Positions 1 to 6,794 of a DNA stretch of 8,463 nucleotides are shown in pieces. The first letter of the stretch is position 1; each line of letters opens with the position of its first letter. Source of the DNA: Desulfobacterales bacterium (GTDB taxonomy: Bacteria > Desulfobacterota > Desulfobacteria > Desulfobacterales > JAUCGF01); NCBI GenBank assembly GCA_029940345.1, contig JAOZRC010000207.1, forward strand, positions 1 to 8,463. The letters run 5' to 3'. Made by a program: the position numbers and the translations under genes. The notes below the pieces were generated by a model, which made no database searches, was not told the DNA's origin, and worked only from the letters and a program-made list of their open reading frames with translations.

Positions 1-377
1 ACGCCGGAAAAACTGCCGTCATAAACTGAGTGGCAAGCGCAAGAGGGGCTGTTTTCCTTTAAAATGGCAGTGCGGACGCTAAAAGATAAAGCGTTACGCA
101 GCACTGCCATCGCCCCTTTGATAAAATAGTCCGTCACATCACTTCCATTAATATCTTTGATGTAGGCTTTTCCTGCTAAAACGGCGTTTCCGTCACCATT
201 GATGATTTCCGCCGCCGGCCTGGGAGTGGGCAGTCCTCCGAAAATTTCGGGGCAAACCGAAATCAACCGCCCTTCACGCCGCCAACGGGTTAAATACCTG
301 TTTTCGTAAGGCACGATCCGTCCGTCATAGCGTACCAGTTGGCCTAACAAGCAGGCGCTGACAATAATTGGAAACAT
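1..377 (-). CDS. DUF523 / TudS-like protein, partial (3' end beyond left edge)
   Basis: Reading the minus strand from the ATG at 375-377 gives 125 codons open to the window edge, so the C-terminus is missing (the family is usually about 150-160 residues). The N-terminus has the DUF523 signature SACLLG (7-12) and RYDG (16-19), followed by CPEIFGGLPTPRPAAEI (42-58), a DVT motif, and ILKENSPSCAC (105-115) with YDG (119-121). Cys9, Cys42 and Cys113 fall where the family keeps its three cysteines. In the characterised thiouracil desulfurase TudS, which contains this domain, three cysteines hold a [4Fe-4S] cluster that removes sulfur from thiolated pyrimidines, so a cytoplasmic Fe-S desulfurase is a reasonable inference. 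Many DUF523 proteins have no proven function. An AAGGAAG stretch lies about 10-16 bases upstream of the ATG. The gene is divergent from perM and has its own good promoter. Family assignment is secure; function is not. Confidence 0.88.
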   Translation of the reverse strand, partial: MFPIIVSACLLGQLVRYDGRIVPYENRYLTRWRREGRLISVCPEIFGGLPTPRPAAEIINGDGNAVLAGKAYIKDINGSDVTDYFIKGAMAVLRNALSFSVRTAILKENSPSCACHSVYDGSFSG

Positions 378-424
378 CTTCGTGTCTCTTCCTTAATGTT
401 TTAACAGAATTTGCTTGGGTGCTG

Positions 425-453
425 TTGAAAAATATGTTAAATGTATCTATTTT
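425..453 (+). promoter_or_regulatory. Possible promoter for the perM-export gene group
   Basis: TTGAAA (425-430, 5 of 6) is followed by a 17-base spacer and TATTTT (448-453, 4 of 6). It overlaps the stronger minus-strand promoter of the divergent gene, so the two could interfere. An alternative -10, TACAAT (508-513), lies closer to perM but has no convincing -35. Weak evidence. Confidence 0.28.
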
Positions 454-476
454 ACTTGTAAGGAAATAAATGTCAA
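449..476 (-). promoter_or_regulatory. Sigma70-type promoter for the DUF523 gene
   Basis: On the minus strand a perfect TTGACA (-35, bases 471-476) is followed after 16 bases by TAAAAT (-10, bases 449-454, 5 of 6 matches to TATAAT). Transcription would start near 442 and give a leader of about 65 bases before the ATG at 377. This is the best promoter match in the window. It is predicted from sequence only. Confidence 0.55.
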
Positions 477-536
477 TCAATTCAGAGCGATTTAAAAAAA
501 CGCTGATTACAATCATAAAAAGGCATTGTAACGACG

Positions 537-1622
537 ATGATTAAAGTTTTGCGCGATTGGACGAACCGCCATTTTTCAGATCCCCAGGTGGTTATTATGG
601 CTTTCCTGCTGATTGCCGGCTTTTTGTTTATCCTCATAATGGGCGATATGCTAATGCCGGTTTTGGCCGGTGCGGTGATTGCCTATTTGCTGGAAGGCAT
701 TGTGGCCTTGTTGCAGCGGTATCGAGCACCGCGATTGGGCGCCGTGATTTTGGTATTTTTAATATTTATGGCGAGTTTAGTCCTATTGATCTTTATTTTG
801 ATTCCGCTGCTTGTCAACCAGATCGGGCAATTATTGCAGGAAGTGCCGACCATGATTGTCCGGGGCCAGAAGGAACTGACCGAGCTTCAGGCAAGCTATC
901 CGCAGTATATTTCCGAAGACCAAATCAAGCAAATCACAAGCTTTTTAGGCGGCGAACTGACCAAGCTCGGCCAACATATTCCATCCATTTCGGTGGCCTC
1001 CGTACGAGGCTTGCTCACCCTTTTGGTGTATCTGGTCCTGGTGCCGCTTTTAGTCTTCTTCTTTCTTAAAGATAAAGTTAAAATTATGGACTGGTTGATC
1101 GGCTTTTTACCTGCAAATCGGGAATTATCAACCGAAGTGTGGCGGGAAGTCAATCAGCAAATCGGTAATTATGTGCGCGGTAAAATCTGGGAAATCTTTA
1201 TCGTCTGGGGGACAAGCTATATTACGTTCATCACACTGGGATTAAAATTTACCATGCTTTTGTCCCTGTTTGTCGGTCTTTCAGTGTTGGTGCCGTATAT
1301 TGGTGCTACGATTATGTTTTTCCCGGTTGGCATCGTCGCTTATTTTCAATGGGGATGGGGATCGAGCTTTATTTATGTGATGGCAGCGCTTGGAATTATA
1401 CAGGCATTGGATGGCAACCTGCTTGTACCGTTACTCCTGGGCGAAGTTGTAAATATGCATCCTGTGGCAATTATTGTGGCAGTATTGGTTTTTGGCGGAT
1501 TATGGGGCATCTGGGGATTGGTTTTTGCAATTCCCCTGGCAACGTTGGTACATGCCGTAATCAAAGCCTGGGCTAAACACAGTGTGACACGTAAAAAAAC
1601 GGAGAAAGAATGCAAAAAATAA
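537..1622 (+). CDS. perM: AI-2E family transporter, PerM-like inner-membrane protein
   Basis: A 361-residue polytopic membrane protein of the UPF0118/AI-2E transporter family. Hydrophobic segments lie at about 17-37, 40-58, 67-92, 154-177, 215-237, 239-272, 277-294 and 307-340, with a soluble stretch at about 95-150 between the third and fourth, as is usual for the family. The C-terminal block is very close to E. coli PerM: ALDGNLLVPLLLGEVVNMHP (290-309), then FGGLWGIWGLVFAIPLATLV (319-338). The family was named for AI-2 export, but members also act as cation/proton antiporters or have no known substrate, so no quorum-sensing role should be assumed. The length is normal. An AAAAGG sits about 14 bases before the ATG, a rather long spacing, so translation may be modest. 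The last 13 bases overlap the next gene, which implies shared transcription with the polysaccharide export genes. The lysine-rich tail TRKKTEKECKK is encoded by DNA that also holds the next gene's ribosome binding site. Confidence 0.92.
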   Translation: MIKVLRDWTNRHFSDPQVVIMAFLLIAGFLFILIMGDMLMPVLAGAVIAYLLEGIVALLQRYRAPRLGAVILVFLIFMASLVLLIFILIPLLVNQIGQLLQEVPTMIVRGQKELTELQASYPQYISEDQIKQITSFLGGELTKLGQHIPSISVASVRGLLTLLVYLVLVPLLVFFFLKDKVKIMDWLIGFLPANRELSTEVWREVNQQIGNYVRGKIWEIFIVWGTSYITFITLGLKFTMLLSLFVGLSVLVPYIGATIMFFPVGIVAYFQWGWGSSFIYVMAALGIIQALDGNLLVPLLLGEVVNMHPVAIIVAVLVFGGLWGIWGLVFAIPLATLVHAVIKAWAKHSVTRKKTEKECKK

Positions 1623-2668
1623 AACAATTATCAGTTATTATCATAGGATTTGTCAGTTGCATTATTATCAGCGCCTGTGCGGACAACGGACAGATGTTGA
1701 ATCATCCGCCAATTTCGGCGGGCGGCATTGACGGTCTGAAAGCAACGGAATTGAATCAATTATCTGAAATCAAGAAAAAACAAAGCCAGGTAAAAAAGGA
1801 TGTCGGGCTGAAAAAATTGATCCAGGGCGCGGACAGTTATACAGCGGAACAGTATTTGCTCAAATTCTCTCAATTCAACACACATCGTATGAAAGACTAT
1901 ATTGTTGGCGGTTATGATGTGCTTGATATCATCGTTTACGAGGAAGATGACCTTTCGCGCAAGAATGTTCGGGTCAGTGCTGACGGAATGATCACTTTTC
2001 CTCTTATCGGACGTTTACAAGTATCCGGGACGACGCCATCGGATATCGAGCGTCATATCGCCCATGAATTGGAAAAAGGCCAGTTTTTGCTGAACGCCCA
2101 TGTTTCGGTCACTGTCACGGAATATAAAAGCAAACAATTCATGGTTCTCGGTTCGGTCAAAAAACCGGGGACATTTCCGTTAAAAGCCAGGGAAACGGTT
2201 CTGGATGCCATTTCCAAAGCCGGCGGCATTGATTTTGAACAAAGCGGCAAACAAGGCATGATTGTGCGCACGCTGTTTCCTGATACGCCTGAACAAAAAA
2301 AAATCGCCATTCATATTGATTTTGAAACCCTTCTCGAAGGCCGTAATCAAACCGCAAATTTGATGCTGATGAATGATGACATGTTATATATTTCCCAAGC
2401 GGAACATATTTATATTATCGGCCAGGTGAAAAATCCCGGTTCGTATCCGCTTGTAAAGCAAAAAATGACAATCGTGGAAGCCATCAGCATTGCCGGCGGA
2501 TTCACTCAAATCGCTTCCCGCAATCACACCCGTATTATCCGGATGGAACAAGGCGTTGAAAAAGTGATTGAAATCCGGGTGGATGAAATCACCCAGTCCG
2601 GGAGGAAAAATAAAGATATTCAAATTTATGGAGGAGATATTATTGTTGTTCCCGAAAGTTTCTTTTGA
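1610..2668 (+). CDS. Wza-like polysaccharide export outer-membrane lipoprotein
   Basis: A 352-residue exported lipoprotein. The N-terminus has basic residues, a hydrophobic stretch (7-22) and the lipobox ISAC, with Cys23 as the predicted lipidated residue. Residues 24-95 are a polar lysine-rich linker. A Poly_export domain follows (about 96-171, beginning YIVGGYDVLDIIVYEEDDLS), then two SLBB domains: one from about 176 (QFMVLGSVKKPGTFPL ... AISKAGGI) and one from about 266 (HIYIIGQVKNPGSYPL ... AISIAGGF), ending in GGDIIVVPESFF. Family members form an octameric periplasmic/outer-membrane conduit for exopolysaccharide or capsule and dock onto a Wzc-type partner, which is the next gene. The protein stops right after the second SLBB domain, so it lacks the C-terminal membrane helix of E. 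coli Wza; shorter family members like this exist, and how they cross the outer membrane is less clear. GGAGAAAGA directly before the ATG serves as ribosome binding site inside the end of perM. Confidence 0.93.
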   Translation: MQKIKQLSVIIIGFVSCIIISACADNGQMLNHPPISAGGIDGLKATELNQLSEIKKKQSQVKKDVGLKKLIQGADSYTAEQYLLKFSQFNTHRMKDYIVGGYDVLDIIVYEEDDLSRKNVRVSADGMITFPLIGRLQVSGTTPSDIERHIAHELEKGQFLLNAHVSVTVTEYKSKQFMVLGSVKKPGTFPLKARETVLDAISKAGGIDFEQSGKQGMIVRTLFPDTPEQKKIAIHIDFETLLEGRNQTANLMLMNDDMLYISQAEHIYIIGQVKNPGSYPLVKQKMTIVEAISIAGGFTQIASRNHTRIIRMEQGVEKVIEIRVDEITQSGRKNKDIQIYGGDIIVVPESFF

Positions 2669-2714
2669 ATTAATAATCAAGATGCCCAACCCATAGCAAA
2701 AAAAGTTTATACGT

Positions 2715-5138
2715 ATGCAAAAAAAGACCGAACCGATTGATATTCGTGATTATCTTCATGTGATTCTGAAAAGAAAGTGGACCATCGCCACTTTTTTTAC
2801 CATCACAGTTCTTACAGTTGCCGTCTATTCTTTTACCGCAACTCCCAGTTACCGCGCTTCCACACGGATCGTTATCGAAACGGAGAACCCGAACCTGGTT
2901 TCTATCCAGGAAGTGCTTTCCGTTGACGCGACCCGTTCCGATTATTATCAGACGCAGTACAAGATCATTGAAAGCCGTAATGTCGCACGTGAAGTCATTC
3001 GACGTTTGCAACTCGACAAAAAACCTGAATTTGCCACATTGATGAACGCGGCATCGCCATTTAAAGGATGGGGCGTTTTTAACATCCTGGATTCCATAAT
3101 CAGTTGGATTAAAGCTTTAATGCCTGAATCTGACCAATTCGATTCAATAAGGGCTGATGCTGCCAAAGGTGAAAGTGAAGATATTGATTCCGAGTTAGTC
3201 ACCGAATTTATCAAGCGAATCGGCGTCAATCCCATCCGCAACAGCCGCTTGGTGGATATCAGTATGGAATCCGAAAATCCACGTTTGGCGGCGCGGATGG
3301 CCAATGAACTGGTGCGCACCTATATCGACCGGAACATGGAAACAAAATTGCACGCGGCCAAAAATGCTGTCAAATGGCTCGGAGATCGTATCAATGAAGA
3401 GCGTAAAAAAGTCGAAACCAGCGAAAATGCGCTGGTGCGTTACAAGGAAAATCATCAAATCATAACAGATTTTGCCGGTGAATCCGAAAATATCACCGCC
3501 CAGAAACTTGCCACGCTTAGCGCCCAGGTGGCCGAAGCCGAGGCACGGCGCCTCACTTTGCAAACCCGTTACAACCAGGCTGCGGCCCTGGCCAAAAATC
3601 CGGCAATGCTGAATTCGATCCCTGATGTCCTGAGCAACGACCTGATCAAAGAAATTAAGAAAATGGAGGTTGTGCTTTACAAACGGATGTCTGAACTCAA
3701 AAAAAAATATGGCCGAAACCATCCCCAAATGGTGGCAACTAATTCCGAATTGGCAGATCTTAAAAAGCGCAAAATTCTTGAGATCAGAAGCATCATCAAT
3801 TCTCTTCAAAACGAATATAAGCTGGCCGTCACCAAAGAGAAATCCATGAAAGACGCCTTGGCCAGGCAAAAGGTGGAAACCCTGTCTTTAAATAAAAAAG
3901 CGGTTCAATACGGTGTGCTGAAACGCCAGGCCGAAAGTTCACGCCAGATGTATGATTTGTTAATCCGGCGATTTAAAGAAACGTCGCTCACCGAAGAGAT
4001 GAAAATCGGCAATATTCGTACGATTGACAGAGCCGAAGTACCAAGTAAACCGGTTAAACCTCGCAAAAAACTGAATATCCTTCTGGCGATGGTCATCGGC
4101 CTTACCGCAGGTATTTTCCTGACCTTTTTTTTAGAATACTTAGACAATACGATTAAAGCGCCTGATGATGTCAAAACGCACCTGGGAATTCCCTACCTGG
4201 GACCGGTGCCGATGTTTGCCGCGTCCTCCGCTGATCAGAATAACCCGAACAAAACGCTTCCTGACGTGGTCACGGTATATTCTCCCAAAGCAGTTGCCTC
4301 TGAATCTTTTCGCGGTATTCGCACCGGTATCCTTTACTCTTCGGCTGACAATACACCCCAGACCATTTTAATCACCAGCGCCCGTCCCGGTGAAGGCAAA
4401 ACGTCATGCGCTTCCAATCTTGCTGCGGTCATGGCCCAATCCGGCGGCCGCATTCTTTTGCTTGACTGTGATATGCGCCGTCCCAGGCTTCATCGTATGT
4501 TTGGCATCAATCCGCAAGTGGGCTTATCCAGCGTGCTGGTCAAAGTCGGCCAACTGAAAAATGCGATTCAACCCACGGGTGTTGAAAATCTGGATATACT
4601 TCCGTGCGGTCCGACACCGCCTAATCCATCGGAAATTCTTGGCTCTGACCAAATGCGCCTTCTGCTGGACCGGTTAAGAAAAAGGTACACCCGGATTATT
4701 ATCGATTCATCACCGGTGACCGCCGTGACCGATTCAGTTATTTTGGCCAAAGAAGCAGATGCCGTGGTTCTCATCGTTCGCGCTGGTGAAACACCGCGTC
4801 CTTCCGTCAAAGCGGCGCTGGAACAATTGGCATCCGTGGAAGCAAATATTATCGGAGCTGTACTCAATAGCGTTCAGGCGGAACGGGATGGCTATCATCA
4901 CTACCAATATTACTATTATTACTATGGAAGCTCACGCGACAAGTATGCCGAACGCGAAAAAAAGCAAACACAACAAATTGATATTACCGAAAAACGGATG
5001 GCAGAACGTATAAAAAAACAGGAGGTTTTAACCAAAAAGAGAAAACCGGCGTTAAAGCCTCGAATGAATTCGCCCAAAATGAAAAAATCAATTCGCAACC
5101 TTGAATTGGCGCGACTCAAACGTCCACGGCTGCGTTGA
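2715..5138 (+). CDS. Wzc-like polysaccharide co-polymerase fused to BY-kinase
   Basis: An 807-residue inner-membrane protein that would control exopolysaccharide chain length and export by cycles of tyrosine autophosphorylation. Domains in order: a Wzz domain starting at IDIRDYLHVILKRKW with TM1 at about 22-40; a long periplasmic coiled-coil region (about 200-430); a proline-rich turn, VPSKPVKPRKK (442-452), leading into TM2 (about 453-473); and a cytoplasmic P-loop kinase. The kinase has Walker A SARPGEGKTS (555-564, Lys562), Walker A' ILLLDCDMRRP (580-590) and Walker B IIIDSSPV (661-668). A tyrosine cluster follows: Tyr727, Tyr730, Tyr732-737 and Tyr744, the usual phosphorylation site. After it comes an unusual basic tail of about 60 residues to residue 807. 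The gene starts 46 bases after its Wza-like partner and has no clear Shine-Dalgarno; the start is chosen because it precisely precedes the Wzz domain. No Wzb-type phosphatase lies nearby. Family assignment is secure; the polysaccharide is unknown. Confidence 0.95.
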   Translation: MQKKTEPIDIRDYLHVILKRKWTIATFFTITVLTVAVYSFTATPSYRASTRIVIETENPNLVSIQEVLSVDATRSDYYQTQYKIIESRNVAREVIRRLQLDKKPEFATLMNAASPFKGWGVFNILDSIISWIKALMPESDQFDSIRADAAKGESEDIDSELVTEFIKRIGVNPIRNSRLVDISMESENPRLAARMANELVRTYIDRNMETKLHAAKNAVKWLGDRINEERKKVETSENALVRYKENHQIITDFAGESENITAQKLATLSAQVAEAEARRLTLQTRYNQAAALAKNPAMLNSIPDVLSNDLIKEIKKMEVVLYKRMSELKKKYGRNHPQMVATNSELADLKKRKILEIRSIINSLQNEYKLAVTKEKSMKDALARQKVETLSLNKKAVQYGVLKRQAESSRQMYDLLIRRFKETSLTEEMKIGNIRTIDRAEVPSKPVKPRKKLNILLAMVIGLTAGIFLTFFLEYLDNTIKAPDDVKTHLGIPYLGPVPMFAASSADQNNPNKTLPDVVTVYSPKAVASESFRGIRTGILYSSADNTPQTILITSARPGEGKTSCASNLAAVMAQSGGRILLLDCDMRRPRLHRMFGINPQVGLSSVLVKVGQLKNAIQPTGVENLDILPCGPTPPNPSEILGSDQMRLLLDRLRKRYTRIIIDSSPVTAVTDSVILAKEADAVVLIVRAGETPRPSVKAALEQLASVEANIIGAVLNSVQAERDGYHHYQYYYYYYGSSRDKYAEREKKQTQQIDITEKRMAERIKKQEVLTKKRKPALKPRMNSPKMKKSIRNLELARLKRPRLR

Positions 5139-5195
5139 CATAAGCATGTTCTATCTAAAGCTGATATAACGTGCTGTTCCACGAATTCAGACCCA

Positions 5196-5217
5196 TGCGA
5201 AAAACATAATTTTCGCA
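5196..5217. repeat. Perfect 8-bp inverted repeat between kinase and aminotransferase genes
   Basis: TGCGAAAA (5196-5203), a 6-base spacer ACATAA, then TTTTCGCA (5210-5217), a perfect complement. No T run follows, so it is a poor intrinsic terminator in either direction. It ends 14 bases before the -35 box of the predicted aminotransferase promoter, which would suit an operator or activator site. Its function is a guess. Confidence 0.6.
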
Positions 5218-5231
5218 CTCCGGAACCGCAC

Positions 5232-5260
5232 TTGACCATAATTTGTGAACAGGATACAAA
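5232..5260 (+). promoter_or_regulatory. Predicted sigma70 promoter for the aminotransferase gene
   Basis: TTGACC (5232-5237, 5 of 6 to TTGACA), a 17-base spacer, and TACAAA (5255-5260, 4 of 6 to TATAAT). Transcription would start near 5267, leaving a leader of about 100 AT-rich bases in which I see no riboswitch-like fold. It lies in the 231-base gap after the export genes, so the aminotransferase is probably transcribed on its own. Confidence 0.42.
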
Positions 5261-5355
5261 AATTCGTAAATCGTAACTCGGTTGTTTGTTATTCGATTGT
5301 TAAATAAGTGTTATCGAACTCGGATAATTTTGTGCAAGTCCATATTCTAAACCCA

Positions 5356-5363
5356 TAAGGAGG
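5356..5363 (+). promoter_or_regulatory. Strong ribosome binding site of the aminotransferase gene
   Basis: TAAGGAGG, a near-perfect Shine-Dalgarno, sits 6 bases before the ATG at 5370. It decides the start over the in-frame ATGs a few codons downstream. It is the strongest such site in the window, which suggests high expression of this gene relative to its neighbours. Confidence 0.85.
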
Positions 5364-5369
5364 CTTCAT

Positions 5370-6695
5370 ATGAAAATGCCAATGATCAAAACCAAACTGC
5401 CAGGCCCTAAAGCACGCGCATTGATAGACATTGATAATAAATATGTTTCGCCTTCCTATACGCGCTCTTATCCCTTTGTCGCTCGAAAAGCCCGTGGGCT
5501 TTGGATGGAAGATACGGACGGCAACCTATTTTTGGATTTCACAGCCGGAATCGCGGTTTGCGCCACCGGGCATTGCCATCCCCAAGTGGTTGACGCCATC
5601 AAAAAACAGGCGGATATGCTTCTGCACATGTCGGGCACCGACTTCTATTATCCGTCCCAAATCAGACTGGCCGAAAAATTGGTGTCCATTGCTCCGGGAA
5701 AGAAGCCCAAAAAAGTGTATTTCGGCAACTCCGGTGCGGAAGCTGTGGAAGCCGCCTTTAAACTGGCGCGTTGGCATACCCGCCGGGAATTGAATATCGC
5801 TTTTTTTGGCGCTTTTCATGGCCGCACCATGGGTGCACTTTCACTAACGGCAAGTAAAACGATCCAAAAAAAACACTATAATCCGCTGGTGCCAGGAATC
5901 ACCCATATTCCGTATGCGTATTGTTACCGTTGTCCCTATCATTTAACCTATCCGAAGTGTGATGTGTATTGCGCACACTGGATTGAAGACACCCTTTTCC
6001 GCACCACGATTCCGCCGGAAGAAGTCGCGGCAATCATTGTCGAACCGATCCAGGGTGAAGGTGGATACGTCTCCCCGCCGCCGGAATTTCATCAAACACT
6101 TTATCGCATTGCCAAAAATTACGGTATTCTTTATGTTGTGGATGAAGTTCAGTCAGGAATGGGGCGCACCGGCAAAATGTTTGCGATTGATCATTTTGAC
6201 GTGGTTCCGGATATCATCGCTTTGGCCAAAGGCATCGCTTCGGGCATGCCATTAGGCGCTTTAATAGCCATGGCCGATATTATGGACTGGGAAGCCGGCT
6301 CCCATGCATCTACGTTTGGCGGCAACCCGGTTTCATGCCGAGCGGCGTTGGCAACCATTGATTTGCTTGAAAAAGAGCTGATCGCCAATGCTGATGTGCA
6401 AGGACGCCGCCTGGAACAGGGACTACGCCAAATGCAGGAAGAACACGAATGTATCGGGGATGTTCGCGGCAAAGGATTAATGTTAGGTGCGGAACTGGTC
6501 AAAGATCGGGAATCGAAAAAACCCGCCGCCAAATTACGCAACGCCATTATTGCGAAAAGCTTTGAAAAAGGCCTGCTGCTTTTGGGATGCGGCGCCAATA
6601 CGATGCGGTTCTCGCCTGCTTTGACCGTATCAGCGGATGAAATTGATGCCTGTTTATCAATTATTGATGATGTTATTAAAGCATTGACTCGCTGA
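5370..6695 (+). CDS. Class III PLP-dependent aminotransferase (acetylornithine/4-aminobutyrate type)
   Basis: A complete 441-residue fold-type I enzyme of the acetylornithine/ornithine/GABA aminotransferase family. It would use PLP to move an amino group, most likely the distal amine of an omega-amino acid, to a 2-oxoacid in the cytoplasm. Visible landmarks: GNSGAEA (119-125, phosphate binding), FHGRT (149-153), VEPIQGEGG (224-232), VVDEVQSGMGRTGK (256-269; Asp258 contacts the pyridine nitrogen), DIIALAKG (281-288; Lys287 is the Schiff-base lysine), STFGGNP (314-320) and MRFSPAL (412-418). It is longer than ArgD (about 400 residues) because of an N-terminal extension and an insertion with CYRC...C...C (Cys185, 188, 197, 201). 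Some relatives of this long form in archaea are ornithine aminotransferases or amino-acid racemases, so the exact substrate cannot be read from sequence. No arginine, lysine or GABA pathway gene is adjacent. Confidence 0.9.
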   Translation: MKMPMIKTKLPGPKARALIDIDNKYVSPSYTRSYPFVARKARGLWMEDTDGNLFLDFTAGIAVCATGHCHPQVVDAIKKQADMLLHMSGTDFYYPSQIRLAEKLVSIAPGKKPKKVYFGNSGAEAVEAAFKLARWHTRRELNIAFFGAFHGRTMGALSLTASKTIQKKHYNPLVPGITHIPYAYCYRCPYHLTYPKCDVYCAHWIEDTLFRTTIPPEEVAAIIVEPIQGEGGYVSPPPEFHQTLYRIAKNYGILYVVDEVQSGMGRTGKMFAIDHFDVVPDIIALAKGIASGMPLGALIAMADIMDWEAGSHASTFGGNPVSCRAALATIDLLEKELIANADVQGRRLEQGLRQMQEEHECIGDVRGKGLMLGAELVKDRESKKPAAKLRNAIIAKSFEKGLLLLGCGANTMRFSPALTVSADEIDACLSIIDDVIKALTR

Positions 6696-6794
6696 ATTTT
6701 CCGAACAACGTTTTATGATTTCTACATGGATTGCTTATAAGTAAAGGATTTTGAGGTATAGGGATTTCGGCACGTTAGGGAATAACTTCACACT

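Noticed and set aside
325..516. A 63-codon minus-strand open frame near the left edge
   Set aside because: It overlaps the start of the DUF523 gene in another frame and contains no motif; the DUF523 frame explains the region.
557..1069. A 170-codon open frame on the plus strand within perM
   Set aside because: It is the +1-type shadow of perM; the composition is Arg/Cys-rich with no domain, and perM matches its family over its full length.
537..1622. A quorum-sensing (AI-2 export) role for the PerM-like protein
   Set aside because: The family name reflects one reported member; the sequence gives no sign of substrate, and no LuxS or Lsr gene is nearby.
3195..3869. A 224-codon open frame on the minus strand
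   Set aside because: It lies wholly inside the Wzc-like gene, antisense to its coiled-coil region, has no recognisable motif, and the plus-strand protein is clearly real.
6696..6794. A bidirectional terminator between the convergent aminotransferase and mutM genes
   Set aside because: I looked for a stem with a T run on either strand and found only short repeats such as AACGTT, not a usable hairpin.
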